A stretch of DNA of 49,523 bases from Myxococcales bacterium (GTDB lineage: Bacteria; Myxococcota_A; Bradymonadia; UBA7976; UBA1532): contig CANLBD010000002.1 in the NCBI GenBank assembly GCA_947488215.1, forward strand, positions 1-49,523, written 5' to 3'. This document shows positions 24,568-32,963 of the stretch, piece by piece. The position numbers and the translations under genes were made by a program. Numbering within the stretch: the stretch's first letter is position 1; each line of letters opens with the position of its first letter. The notes under the pieces are model-generated. The model saw nothing but the letters and a program-made list of their open reading frames with translations, ran no database searches and was not told the DNA's origin.

Positions 24568-24583
24568 AGCACGATCCGTGCCA
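24568..24583 (-). promoter_or_regulatory. Putative sigma-54 promoter of the inositol operon
   Basis: The minus-strand sequence TGGCACGGATCGTGCT (24583-24568) matches the -24/-12 consensus TGGCACGnnnnTTGCT with one change. The invariant GG and GC are exactly ten bases apart. The predicted start near 24557 leaves a 25-base leader carrying AGGA before the GTG at 24532. Caution: the core is also a 5-base inverted repeat (GCACG-GAT-CGTGC), so an operator is the alternative. Confidence 0.45.
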
Positions 24584-24676
24584 GTCGATTTGACGGGTTG
24601 CGGCGAGGAGAGTGGCCGGCGCAGACTCCACTCACCGGGGACTTCGCCCGGCGGCCGTGGCAGAGGAGCTCAGCGC

Positions 24677-25744
24677 GTGCGGCGCATCGTGCACGTCGAT
24701 ATGGACGCCTTCTACGCCTCGGTAGAGCAGCGCGACGCGCCGTCGCTCCGAGGTCGCCCCGTCGCGGTGGGCGGCTCACCCGACGGTCGGGGCGTCGTCG
24801 CCGCAGCGTCCTACGAGGCCCGAGCCTTCGGGGTGCGCTCCGCCATGCCCTGCGCGCGGGCGCGCCGCCTGTGTCCGGACCTGGTCTTCGTTCGACCCGA
24901 CTTCGAGAAGTACAGCGCTGTGAGCCGACAGATCCACGGCGTCTTCCGCGAGGTGACCGACCTTGTCGAGCCGCTCGCGCTCGACGAGGCCTTTCTCGAT
25001 GTCTCGGTCAACAAGCGCGGTGAGCCGCTGGCGGGTCGCGTCGCGCAGTACGTCAAGGCCAGGATTCGAGAGGTCACGGGGCTCGCCGCCTCGGCAGGCG
25101 TTGGCCCCAACAAGCTCGTCGCCAAGCTCGCGAGCGCGCACGACAAGCCCGACGGCCTGTGCATCGTGCCGCCGGATCGCGTACTGGCGTTCCTCGCGCC
25201 GTTGCCGGTCGACCGCATGTGGGGCGTTGGCCCGGTGACCGCCGCGCGACTTGAGGCCGCTGGGCTGAACACCGTGGCCGACCTGCGCGCTCAAACCCCA
25301 GCGGCGCTCTCGCTGCTCGTCGGTCGCTGGGGGGAGACCTTGTGGCGACAAGCGCATGGCGACGACGACCGCCCCGTCGTGACCTACCGCGAGCCGCGCA
25401 GTCGCGGCGCGGAGACGACGCTTGAGCGGGACACACGCGCACTCGAGATCCTAGGGCCGCTCATCGTTGAGCAGGCGAGCGAGGTGGCCGACGCGCTCAC
25501 CCGCAACGCTCGTCGAGCCCGCACCATCACCCTCAAGATTCGCTTCAGCGACTTCGTGACGCGCACCCGCGCGAGGAGCCTCTCAGAGCCCGTGGGCGAG
25601 GCCGCCGTACTCGCCAGCGTGGGGGAGGCGCTCCTGCGTGAGGTCCTCGACAGCGACCCTCGGGACGTGCGCCTCATCGGTTTGCAGGCGTCTCAGCTCG
25701 TCGACCCGAGCACCGACCGCCAGCTCGCCTTCGACTTTCCGTGA
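24677..25744 (+). CDS. dinB: DNA polymerase IV
   Basis: 355 residues, GTG at 24677 with AGGAG upstream; the protein opens VRRIVHVDMDAFYASVEQ as the family does. Y-family palm: Asp8 and Asp103/Glu104 (ALDEAFLDVS) bind the catalytic metals; YEARAFGVRSAMP is the finger; the helix-hairpin-helix thumb has MWGVGPVTAARLEAAGL; the little finger spans about 235-345. The C-terminal QLAFDF is a beta-clamp binding motif. It copies damaged DNA with low fidelity. It diverges from ino1. I see no convincing LexA box upstream. Confidence 0.95.
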   Translation: MRRIVHVDMDAFYASVEQRDAPSLRGRPVAVGGSPDGRGVVAAASYEARAFGVRSAMPCARARRLCPDLVFVRPDFEKYSAVSRQIHGVFREVTDLVEPLALDEAFLDVSVNKRGEPLAGRVAQYVKARIREVTGLAASAGVGPNKLVAKLASAHDKPDGLCIVPPDRVLAFLAPLPVDRMWGVGPVTAARLEAAGLNTVADLRAQTPAALSLLVGRWGETLWRQAHGDDDRPVVTYREPRSRGAETTLERDTRALEILGPLIVEQASEVADALTRNARRARTITLKIRFSDFVTRTRARSLSEPVGEAAVLASVGEALLREVLDSDPRDVRLIGLQASQLVDPSTDRQLAFDFP

Positions 25745-25755
25745 GAGGAGTGCAC

Positions 25756-27009
25756 ATGGAGCGCACCGGTCACTTCGTCCGCTGGCGCTGGATCGTGTTC
25801 TGGACGCTCTTGGTGGGCTACGTCGCCTACTACCTGTGTCGAGTGAACCTCTCCGCGTCGAGCGAACTGGTCATGCGCGAGCTCGGGATCGACCGCGAGG
25901 CGTTCGGGCTCGTGAGCGCTGCGTCGACATGGGCCTACGCAGTCGGCAAGTTCTCCCACGGCTTCTTGGCCGACCGCTACGGCGGGCGCGCGATGTTCTT
26001 GCTGGGCATCTTCGGGGCGGCCGTCTTCTCCGGCGCCTGCGGCGTCTTCGGCAGCTTAGGCGCGCTGGTCACGCTCTGGTCGCTCAACCGCTTCGCGCAA
26101 GCGGGCGGATGGGTCGGCACGGTGCAGGTCGCCGCTCAATGGTACCGCCGCGACGAGGTCGGCACCGCGATGTCGATGATCAGCCTGAGCTACCTGGTCG
26201 GGGACGTCGCAGGTCGCGGGCTCGCAGCGACGCTGGTCGCGCAGGGCGGCGGGCTCTCCACGGTCTTCTTGGTGCCCGCCTCCATCACCCTCGTGCTCGC
26301 GCTCGTCTCGGTCTTCACCCTCAAGGCGTCCCCGAGCCGCATCGGCGAGCCGGAGCTCAACGTGGCCGAGGCGGGCGAAGCGCGGGACGAGCGCGGCTTC
26401 GGCTGGGCTGACCTGCGCGCCCTGCTGTCCAGCCGCGGCTTCGGAGTGCTCTGCATACTCAGTGTCTTGCTCACCGCCATCCGTCTCGCTTTCCAAGACT
26501 GGTCGGCCGCCTACTTCACGCATCTGGGCGTCGACCTCGCGGGCTCGATGTGGGACTCCGCCATCTTTCCGACCGCGGGGGCCGTCGCGACGATCTTGGC
26601 CGGCGTGGTGAGCGACCGCGTCCATGCAGGCCAGCGCGCGCCTATCTGTATGATGTTACTTGGGATTCTTGCGTGTGGCTTGGTCGCGTTCGCCGTCGTC
26701 GACGACATGACACCGACCACGGCGCGCTGGCTGATGGGGGTGTGTGGCTTCGGGCTCTTAGGGCCTTACAGCCTGCTCGGCGGTGCCGGCAGTATCGATG
26801 TCGGCGGCCGTCGCGCTGCGGCGGTCGCGGCTGGCCTCGTCGACGGCATCGGCTACCTTCTCGGGCCATTGTTTGGCAGCTTGGGTGTCGCTTCGCTCAT
26901 TCAGCGCGTCGGCTGGCAGGCCGCGTTTACCGCCTTGAGCGCGGCCGCAGGCGTGAGCGTCATCGCCGCGTGGTTCTTCTTGAAGGCGACCCGAAGGCCT
27001 GCGCGCTAG
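25756..27009 (+). CDS. MFS transporter of organophosphate:phosphate antiporter type
   Basis: 417 residues; ATG at 25756 with AGGAG five bases upstream, preferred over a GTG at 25741. About 12 membrane helices. The N-terminus WRWIVFWTLLVGYVAYYLCRVNLSAS and YAVGKFSHGFLADRYGGR follow the GlpT/UhpT/PgtP (OPA) pattern, with the Arg of YLCRVN in the place of a phosphate-binding arginine. The family exchanges inorganic phosphate for glycerol-3-phosphate or sugar phosphates. It starts 11 bases after dinB and near the inositol pair, but the substrate cannot be assigned. Its TAG stop lies in a CTAG shared with the convergent gene's stop. Confidence 0.85.
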   Translation: MERTGHFVRWRWIVFWTLLVGYVAYYLCRVNLSASSELVMRELGIDREAFGLVSAASTWAYAVGKFSHGFLADRYGGRAMFLLGIFGAAVFSGACGVFGSLGALVTLWSLNRFAQAGGWVGTVQVAAQWYRRDEVGTAMSMISLSYLVGDVAGRGLAATLVAQGGGLSTVFLVPASITLVLALVSVFTLKASPSRIGEPELNVAEAGEARDERGFGWADLRALLSSRGFGVLCILSVLLTAIRLAFQDWSAAYFTHLGVDLAGSMWDSAIFPTAGAVATILAGVVSDRVHAGQRAPICMMLLGILACGLVAFAVVDDMTPTTARWLMGVCGFGLLGPYSLLGGAGSIDVGGRRAAAVAAGLVDGIGYLLGPLFGSLGVASLIQRVGWQAAFTALSAAAGVSVIAAWFFLKATRRPAR

Positions 27010-27527
27010 CGTTTGCCTCCGTCGCCGTCGCCGTCCGGCGGCCGGCGCTCTCGCGCGCGCTCACGTAGACGCTCGCGCTCTTCGGGCGGCAGGGACCGCC
27101 ACCGCTCGAGATTCTGGAGGAACCGCGCGCGCTTCTCTGGGGGCAGCTCCATCAGGCGGCGCATCAGGCGACGGAGCTGACGGCGCTCCTCGGGTGGCAG
27201 GTCACGAAAGCGTCCGAAGCGCTCTTTCAGCGCACCTCGCTCATGCTTGGGCTTGGCTTGGTAGTCGCGCCAGCGCGCCTTGAGCGCCTCGCGCTCGGGC
27301 TCAGGCAGGGCTTCGAACCGCCGCCAGCGCGCTCGCAAGGCCTCTCGGGTCGCTTCGGGGAGCGCCTCCCAGGTCGCGTCATCGAGCGCGTCGTCCTCGG
27401 CGGGCGCGCTGGCAGCCGCCGGCGCGTCTCGGTCTGCACCGCCGCTGCTCTGGGCGGAGACGTTCACCGGCAGCCAGAGCGCCAGGCCCAGCGCGGCGGA
27501 CAAGGCCCCGAGCTGCCCTCGATTCAT
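27006..27527 (-). CDS. Secreted DUF3106-like Leu-Pro/Arg repeat protein
   Basis: 173 residues. Signal peptide MNRGQLGALSAALGLALWLPVNVSAQ, short Ala-rich linker, then about five repeats of a helical unit with the theme L-P-x-x-x-R-x-x-L-x-x-R-W-x-x-F (for example LPEATREALRARWRRFEALP and LPPEERRQLRRLM). This matches DUF3106-type periplasmic proteins, which often follow ECF sigma / anti-sigma genes. The strongly basic helices suggest binding to an acidic partner or membrane. Its ATG overlaps the anti-sigma-like gene's stop by four bases, making it the third gene of the sigma operon. Confidence 0.82.
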   Translation of the reverse strand: MNRGQLGALSAALGLALWLPVNVSAQSSGGADRDAPAAASAPAEDDALDDATWEALPEATREALRARWRRFEALPEPEREALKARWRDYQAKPKHERGALKERFGRFRDLPPEERRQLRRLMRRLMELPPEKRARFLQNLERWRSLPPEERERLRERARERRPPDGDGDGGKR

Positions 27528-28255
27528 GGCGTCGCCTCAAGCGCGTCGAGGTCTGCGACGAGCTGAAACAGCTCATCGTCCTCGGCCGCTTCGACCACCG
27601 CGGGATCGAGCCGCGCCACGGTTTCGCGGCGCCGGTCGACCACGACGCCCACGGAGGGGCTGAGCGTCTCGATGTGCTCGACAGCGTCGAGGCTCTCGAG
27701 CAGGTCGAGGTGCGCGACAAGCGGCAGCGACTCGGCCGGGGGGACCGCATCCGCGTTCTTGACCGCGTCGAAGGGGGCGCCGACGAGCCAGAGCCCAAAT
27801 AAGCCCGCCGCCGCAAGGCCACCGATGCCGTAGACGCGCCGCATCGTGAACGGTGAAGTGCCCGGCTTCGGCAAGGTTGTGAAGTGGTGCCCCCGCGGCG
27901 GCAGTGCGGGCACTCTGAGCGCCTCGGGCGCGACGGTCCGCAGGCCGCCGTCCTCGACCATCACGCGGCGCAAGAAGAACCGAAAGCGCGTGTCGAAGTC
28001 GGCCGAAGGCGTCGGCTGGTCCCGCGAGAGCAAGGCATCGAGGCCAGGGACTTCGAGCACGGGCGCCGCCGCCTCCTCCGCGTGGACGCGTTCGATCAGG
28101 CGCTGCGCTGTCAGGCGCTCCGCGAAGCGTGTATCGAAGCTCGCCGATGGCGTGGGCGCGTCGAGCGAAAGCAGCCCATCGAGCCGAGCGTTCAGGACCT
28201 CGGGCGGTGGTCGGCGCAGGTCGGCGGTCGACCCGCTGAGCAGCTCATCGATCAC
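27524..28255 (-). CDS. Anti-sigma-factor-like membrane protein with duplicated motif
   Basis: 243 residues, GTG start overlapping the sigma factor stop by four bases. The cytoplasmic part holds two copies of one element: LDGLLSLDAPTPSASF-DTRF at 25-44 and LDALLSRDQPTPSADF-DTRF at 72-91, each followed by a charged helix. One membrane helix at 141-160 (YGIGGLAAAGLFGLWLVGA) precedes an acidic periplasmic domain. No zinc-binding HxxxCxxC anti-sigma motif is present. Gene order and topology argue for an anti-sigma factor, by inference only. The last part is Asp/Leu/Val-rich and ends in ELFQLVADLDALEATP. Confidence 0.75.
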   Translation of the reverse strand: MIDELLSGSTADLRRPPPEVLNARLDGLLSLDAPTPSASFDTRFAERLTAQRLIERVHAEEAAAPVLEVPGLDALLSRDQPTPSADFDTRFRFFLRRVMVEDGGLRTVAPEALRVPALPPRGHHFTTLPKPGTSPFTMRRVYGIGGLAAAGLFGLWLVGAPFDAVKNADAVPPAESLPLVAHLDLLESLDAVEHIETLSPSVGVVVDRRRETVARLDPAVVEAAEDDELFQLVADLDALEATP

Positions 28256-28830
28256 GCGGTCACCTCCGGCGTGCGGTCGAGCAGCGGGGCAAGGTCCTGC
28301 ATCAGCGCTCGGCGCGCGCGGTTCAGCAGCGACTTGACCGCAGCGACGGACGTCTCAAGCGCGTCTGCGATCTCTTCGTACGCCAGCCCCTCATCGTGCT
28401 GCAGCAGCAGCGCTGCGCGCTGATTCGGCGGCAGGCGCCCGACGGCCGCGCGAACGGCGGTTTGCAGGCGGTCGCCTTGCAGCATCTCATCGACCGTCGG
28501 GTTCGATGCGTCGACAGTGGCTTCGTCGGCGACTTCGATCTCGACGCGCGGCGTGCGGTGCTCGGCCCGGCGCAGCTCGTTCAGGCAGTGATTCGTCGCG
28601 ATGCGGTAGAGATAGGCGGCGAAGCGCTCGCTCGGCACGTAGCGCTCTCGGACGCGGTAAATCTTCAGGAGCACGTCCTGCGCGAGCTCCTCGCCGCGGG
28701 CTTGGTCACCGACGAAGCGGACCGTGAACCGCACGAGCGGCGCACGCCAGCGCGCGAACAGCCGCGTGAAGGCGTCGTCGTCGCCGTCGCGCACCAAGCA
28801 CATGAGCGCGGCGTCCTCGTCATTCACCAT
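28252..28830 (-). CDS. ECF RNA polymerase sigma factor
   Basis: 192 residues; ATG at 28830 with AGGAGAGGG five bases upstream, preferred over a GTG at 28848. Region 2 (about 20-85) has DAFTRLFARWRAPLVRF, the core-binding helix EELAQDVLLKIYR and the -10-reading segment AAYLYRIATNHCLNELRR. Region 4 (about 125-180) has LPPNQRAALLLQHDEGLAYEEIADAL then the recognition helix SVAAVKSLLNRARRAL. It directs polymerase to stress or envelope promoters. It is followed in overlapping frames by the anti-sigma-like and DUF3106-like genes. No matching autoregulatory ECF promoter was found upstream with confidence. Confidence 0.93.
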   Translation of the reverse strand: MVNDEDAALMCLVRDGDDDAFTRLFARWRAPLVRFTVRFVGDQARGEELAQDVLLKIYRVRERYVPSERFAAYLYRIATNHCLNELRRAEHRTPRVEIEVADEATVDASNPTVDEMLQGDRLQTAVRAAVGRLPPNQRAALLLQHDEGLAYEEIADALETSVAAVKSLLNRARRALMQDLAPLLDRTPEVTA

Positions 28831-28891
28831 GGAGACCCTCTCCTGCACAGGCTCACCCTCTGCTGGAACACGGGTCGGTCGTCAAGGTTGC

Positions 28892-28914
28892 GCGGCCCCG
28901 AACAACTAGGCCGC
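28892..28914. promoter_or_regulatory. Inverted repeat between the sigma operon and speA
   Basis: GCGGCC (28892-28897) and GGCCGC (28909-28914) form a perfect 6-base inverted repeat with an 11-base loop, followed by four T residues on the plus strand. It could be an operator or a weak terminator of leftward-independent transcription; the function is not clear. Confidence 0.35.
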
Positions 28915-28915
28915 T

Positions 28916-28943
28916 TTTGATCCGGGGCCGGATCGGATAGGCT
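28916..28943 (+). promoter_or_regulatory. Weak candidate promoter of the speA operon
   Basis: TTTGAT (28916-28921), 16-base spacer, TAGGCT (28938-28943), with the predicted start about 24 bases before the ATG at 28974. The match to consensus is modest; the position is what makes it plausible. Confidence 0.3.
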
Positions 28944-28973
28944 GCGGCCCCTTTACAGGTCGAGGTGGCCAAG

Positions 28974-30899
28974 ATGTCAGAGCAAGGAACGCCCGACGTG
29001 AACGAGGCGTGGTCTTCGGCCCGGAGTGCAGCGCTCTACCAGATCGATGGCTGGGGTGAGCCTTACTTCTCGGTCAACGCGCAGGGGCACGTCGAGGTGC
29101 GGCCCGACCCACGCCTCGACCGCCGCATCGACCTCTACGAGCTGGTCCATGACCTCAAGGAGCGCGGCCTGGCGATGCCGCTGCTCATCCGATTTTCGGA
29201 CATCCTCGCCGACCGCATTCGGCGGTTGAACGAGGCGTTCGCCAAGGCCATCGTGGAGTACGACTACGCAGGGACCTACCAAGGCGTCTACCCGGTCAAG
29301 GTCAACCAGCAGCGCCACGTGGTCGAGGAGATCGTCGAGTACGGACGCCCCTGGAACTTCGGCCTTGAGGCGGGCTCGAAGCCTGAGCTGCTGATCGCGC
29401 TCGCCGCGAGCCAAGACCCGGGCGGCCTGATCATTTGCAACGGCTACAAGGACGACCAGTACATCGAGACCGCGATCCTCGCGAAGGGCTTCGACAAGAA
29501 GGTCGTCATCGTCCTCGAGCGCCTCGAGGAGCTCGACATCGCCTTCAAGGCGGCCGAGAAGCTCGGCATTCGGCCCTTGCTCGGCGTGCGCGGCAAGCTG
29601 ACAGCGAAGGGCGTCGGCCGGTGGGCCGACTCAGCGGGCGACCGTGCCAAGTTTGGCCTCACGGCGACCGAGATCGTCGAGGTCGTCGACCGGCTTCAAG
29701 AGCGCGGGATGCTCGACTGCCTTCAGCTGCTGCACTTCCACATCGGGAGCCAGATCTCGAGCATTCGCCCAATTAAGACGGCGATGCGGGAGGCGACGCA
29801 CATCTTCGTCGAGCTGGCACGCATGGGCGCGCCGATGACGTACCTCGACGTCGGCGGTGGCTTGGCCGTGGACTACGACGGCTCGAAGACGGACTTTCAC
29901 GCGTCTCGGAACTACGACATTCAGGAGTACGCGTACGACGTCGTGCACGCGATCGGCGAGGCCTGCAAGGACGCGAACCTGCCCGTGCCCACGATCGTCA
30001 GCGAGAGTGGCCGGGCTGTCGTAGCGCACCAGTCGGTCCTCGTCTTCGAGGTCGTGGGCGTCAGCGAGTTCCCGATTCGAGCGGCCGTGCCCCCGCCGCC
30101 CGGCAGCAACAAGGTGCTGCGCGACCTGTACGACGCCTGCATGGGCGCGACCGCCGCGAACATGCAGGAGACGTGGCATGACGCCAGCCAAGCGAAGGAG
30201 GAGGCCTTTACCCTCTTCAAGCTCGGCTACCTCACGCTGCGCGAGCGAGCCGAGGTGGAGCGTCTCTTCTGGGCTTGCTGCGGGCGCCTGCTTGAGCTGG
30301 TGCGCGGGATGAAGACCGTGCCCGAGGAGCTCCAGGACCTTGAGCGCGTGGTCGCAGCGATCTATTACTGCAACTTCTCGGTCTTTCAGTCCGCGCCGGA
30401 TAGCTGGGCGATCGACCAGCTCTTCCCCGTGATGCCGATTCACCGCTTGAACGAGACGCCGACGAAGCGCGCGACGCTCGCCGACCTGACCTGCGACAGC
30501 GATGGCTGCATCGACAAGTTCATCGACGTGCAAGACGTCAAGCACGTGCTTGAGCTGCACAAGTGGGACCCCGCGCAGCCCTACTACTTGGGTATCTTCT
30601 TGAACGGCGCGTACCAGGAGATCTTGGGGGACCTGCACAACCTGTTCGGCGACACGAACGCGGTGCACGTCCAGCTCGGTCGCGAGGGGTACCACGTCGC
30701 GCACGTGGTCAAGGGGGACAGCATCAGCGAGGTGCTGCACTACGTTCAGTACAACCCCGAGGCCATGGTCGAGAGCGTCCGCCGTCAGGCGGAGCGGGCG
30801 CTCCGGAGCGGTCACATCACGCTGCCGCAGGTGCGTATGCTCATCCGCCACTACGAAGACAGCCTCTCGTCCTACACTTACCTCACGGATGATGAATGA
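28974..30899 (+). CDS. speA: Biosynthetic arginine decarboxylase
   Basis: 641 residues (E. coli SpeA 658). The ATG at 28974 has an AGG eight bases upstream; a GTG at 28965 is possible. PLP enzyme of the alanine-racemase fold: Lys109 in YQGVYPVKVNQQRHV holds the cofactor; other landmarks are EAGSKPELLIALA, LHFHIGSQ, YLDVGGGLAVDYDG, SESGRAVVAHQSVLVFEV and the C-terminal catalytic Cys region TCDSDGCID. It converts arginine to agmatine, the first step to putrescine and spermidine. No export signal is visible. It is the first gene of a tight five-gene unit and overlaps the next by four bases. Confidence 0.96.
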   Translation: MSEQGTPDVNEAWSSARSAALYQIDGWGEPYFSVNAQGHVEVRPDPRLDRRIDLYELVHDLKERGLAMPLLIRFSDILADRIRRLNEAFAKAIVEYDYAGTYQGVYPVKVNQQRHVVEEIVEYGRPWNFGLEAGSKPELLIALAASQDPGGLIICNGYKDDQYIETAILAKGFDKKVVIVLERLEELDIAFKAAEKLGIRPLLGVRGKLTAKGVGRWADSAGDRAKFGLTATEIVEVVDRLQERGMLDCLQLLHFHIGSQISSIRPIKTAMREATHIFVELARMGAPMTYLDVGGGLAVDYDGSKTDFHASRNYDIQEYAYDVVHAIGEACKDANLPVPTIVSESGRAVVAHQSVLVFEVVGVSEFPIRAAVPPPPGSNKVLRDLYDACMGATAANMQETWHDASQAKEEAFTLFKLGYLTLRERAEVERLFWACCGRLLELVRGMKTVPEELQDLERVVAAIYYCNFSVFQSAPDSWAIDQLFPVMPIHRLNETPTKRATLADLTCDSDGCIDKFIDVQDVKHVLELHKWDPAQPYYLGIFLNGAYQEILGDLHNLFGDTNAVHVQLGREGYHVAHVVKGDSISEVLHYVQYNPEAMVESVRRQAERALRSGHITLPQVRMLIRHYEDSLSSYTYLTDDE

Positions 30900-31354
30900 A
30901 CGCCCTCGACATTCCTCAGGCCAATAGCCTCGACCGTATCCGCGACGTCGTCGCCGCCGTGAACGACGGCAACAAGGCGCATCCTGGCATCGGCAAGCGC
31001 ACGGGTCTCTCGACGCGGCACGTCGCGTACCATGTCCAAGCGGCGCGCGTACTCGGCTGGGTCGAGGGCAAGAACGGTGAGCTCGCGTCGACCGCCTCGG
31101 GCCAGAAGCTCCTCACCCTGCCCGTGGGTGACCCGACTGAGCGCGCACACATGCGAGCGTCGCTTGAGCGGTCGCTCATCGGCAAGGCGCTCTCGCCCAA
31201 TCTACTCACCCTCGACCAGCCAGCGGTCGAGGCGATCGCTGCGCGCATTCGCGAGGTCGCTGAGCTCTCCGAGATGACGGCGAAGCGACGCGCGCAGACG
31301 CTGCTGTCGTGGCGCAAGCGCATCGTCGGTGAGCAGTTGGCGCTGCCGCTCTGA
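30896..31354 (+). CDS. Winged-helix protein coupled to speA, unknown
   Basis: 152 residues; its ATG overlaps the speA stop (ATGA). Residues about 10-75 read as a winged helix-turn-helix: helix SLDRIRDVVAAVNDG, recognition helix KRTGLSTRHVAYHVQAARVLGWV, then a wing and ASTASGQKLLTL. A second helical part (about 85-150) ends in AKRRAQTLLSWRKRIVGEQL. The T-G-L-S-x-R-x-V-x-Y-H-x-x-A-A-x-x-L-G pattern resembles the helix-turn-helix seen in AAA-associated and restriction-linked proteins (DUF7226-like), but no such partner is here. It may be a regulator of the operon; that is inference. Confidence 0.78.
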   Translation: MNALDIPQANSLDRIRDVVAAVNDGNKAHPGIGKRTGLSTRHVAYHVQAARVLGWVEGKNGELASTASGQKLLTLPVGDPTERAHMRASLERSLIGKALSPNLLTLDQPAVEAIAARIREVAELSEMTAKRRAQTLLSWRKRIVGEQLALPL

Positions 31355-31361
31355 GGCCTCG

Positions 31362-32963
31362 ATGAGCCAGCGCGCCCGCAGCTTCTGGTCGTGGGGCTGG
31401 GAGGACCGCTTCCCCGACGCGGCCGGTCAGCGCGCGCTGGCTGGCCAGATTCACGGCCTCTTGGGTCTCGAGCCTGACGCTCCGCGTCGGCCGCCCGAGA
31501 TGTCGGACGCCCTGCTCGATCCGCCCCGCGTCACCCCGCCCGAGTCTTTGTGGACCTTCTGCACGACGGCCGCCCGCAACCGTATTCGGCACACCTACGG
31601 CCGCGCGTGGCGCGACCAGATGCGTGGCTTCAACGCGGACTTTCGTGCGGCGCCCGACTGCGTAGCGCTGCCGGAGAGCGAGGCACACCTTGAGCAGCTC
31701 TTCGAGTGGTGCACCCGCGAACGCGTTGCGCTCGTCCCTTGGGGCGGCGGGACGAGCGTCGTCGGTGGGCTCGAGGTGCCGCGGCTCTCGCGGCACACCG
31801 GCGTCGTCTGTGTTGACCTCGCGCGCTTTGGCAAGGTGCTGGAGATCGACGACGTATCGAACGTCGCGCGCATTCAGGCCGGCGCCCTCGGGCCTGCGAT
31901 AGAGGCCGCGCTCGCGCCCAAGGGCCTGACGCTGCGTCACTTCCCGCAGTCGTTCGAGTTCTCGACCTTTGGCGGCTGGGTCGCGACCCGCGCTGGTGGT
32001 CACTTCGCGACTCAGTACACGCACATCGACGACCTCTTGCAGAGCGTTCGCATGGTGACGCCAGCCGGCGTGGTCGAGACGCGCCGCGTGCCCGCCTCGG
32101 GCGCGGGTCCGGCGCCGGAGCGCCTCATTCTGGGCTCCGAGGGGGCGCTCGGGGTGGTCACCGAGGGCTGGGCGCGCGTCAGGCCGCGTCCTCGTTGGCG
32201 CGGGACCGCCACGGCGGTGTTCGACACCTTCGAGCAGGGTGTAGCGGCAGCGCGCGCGTTGGCGCAGAGCGGCCTGAACCCGACGAACTGTCGGCTCATC
32301 GATGGCGTCGAGGCTGCGCTCAACGGGGTCTCTCTTGACGGGCGGCCCGTCTTGATCATCGGCTTCGAGTCGGGCGTCGCCGATGTCTCCCCGCTCTTGG
32401 ACATCGCCGTGGAGTGCGCGCGGGCCCAGGGGGGGCACTTTGCGCGACCGCCGACGGTCAGGACGGTTGACCCCCAGGGGGACCCGGGCGCGGACGCGTG
32501 GCGCGCGGCCTTCGTCGAGGCGCCGTATCTGCAATCGGCGCTTCTGAGCATGGGCATCATGGCGGACACGTTCGAGACAGCGTGCACCTGGCGCAGCTTT
32601 CCCGAAGTGCACGCCGCGGTCGTCCGCGATGTCACGGAGGCCCTGAACGACGTCTGCGGCGGCGGTCGCGTGACGTGCCGCTTCACCCATGTCTACCCAG
32701 ACGGGCCAGCGCCTTACTACACGTTCATGGGCCGCGTCCGCCGGGGGAGTGAGCTCACGCAGTGGGCCGAGGTCAAGGCCGCTGCGTCCGAGGCGCTGCT
32801 GGCACATGGCGCGACGATCACGCACCACCACGCAGTCGGTCGCACCCATCGACCCTGGTACGACCGTGAGGTCGGCGTCGTCTACGGGCGCGCCCTCAAG
32901 GCCGTCAAGCGCGCGCTCGACCCCGCGGGCATCCTGAACCCCGGGGTGTTGGTCGATGTCTAG
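31362..32963 (+). CDS. FAD-binding alkyldihydroxyacetonephosphate-synthase-like protein
   Basis: 533 residues; ATG at 31362 with GAGG five bases upstream. VAO/PCMH-type flavoprotein: FAD loop PWGGGTSVVGGLE (about 125-137), HFPQSFEFSTFGGWVATRAGG, LGSEGALGVVTEG, and the C-terminal FAD-linked oxidase domain with YYTFMGRVRRGSE. His488-490 in THHHAVGRTHRPWY match the catalytic three-His motif of eukaryotic AGPS, which swaps the acyl chain of acyl-DHAP for a fatty alcohol, making the ether bond. D-lactate dehydrogenases and glycolate oxidases share the fold but lack this motif. A role in ether lipid synthesis is therefore likely; acyl-DHAP and fatty alcohol enzymes are not in the window. Confidence 0.87.
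   Translation: MSQRARSFWSWGWEDRFPDAAGQRALAGQIHGLLGLEPDAPRRPPEMSDALLDPPRVTPPESLWTFCTTAARNRIRHTYGRAWRDQMRGFNADFRAAPDCVALPESEAHLEQLFEWCTRERVALVPWGGGTSVVGGLEVPRLSRHTGVVCVDLARFGKVLEIDDVSNVARIQAGALGPAIEAALAPKGLTLRHFPQSFEFSTFGGWVATRAGGHFATQYTHIDDLLQSVRMVTPAGVVETRRVPASGAGPAPERLILGSEGALGVVTEGWARVRPRPRWRGTATAVFDTFEQGVAAARALAQSGLNPTNCRLIDGVEAALNGVSLDGRPVLIIGFESGVADVSPLLDIAVECARAQGGHFARPPTVRTVDPQGDPGADAWRAAFVEAPYLQSALLSMGIMADTFETACTWRSFPEVHAAVVRDVTEALNDVCGGGRVTCRFTHVYPDGPAPYYTFMGRVRRGSELTQWAEVKAAASEALLAHGATITHHHAVGRTHRPWYDREVGVVYGRALKAVKRALDPAGILNPGVLVDV

Noticed and set aside
31362-32963. Reading as D-lactate or glycolate dehydrogenase
   Set aside because: The shared FAD fold fits, but the three-His motif and HFPQSFEFSTFGGW segment point to the AGPS branch.
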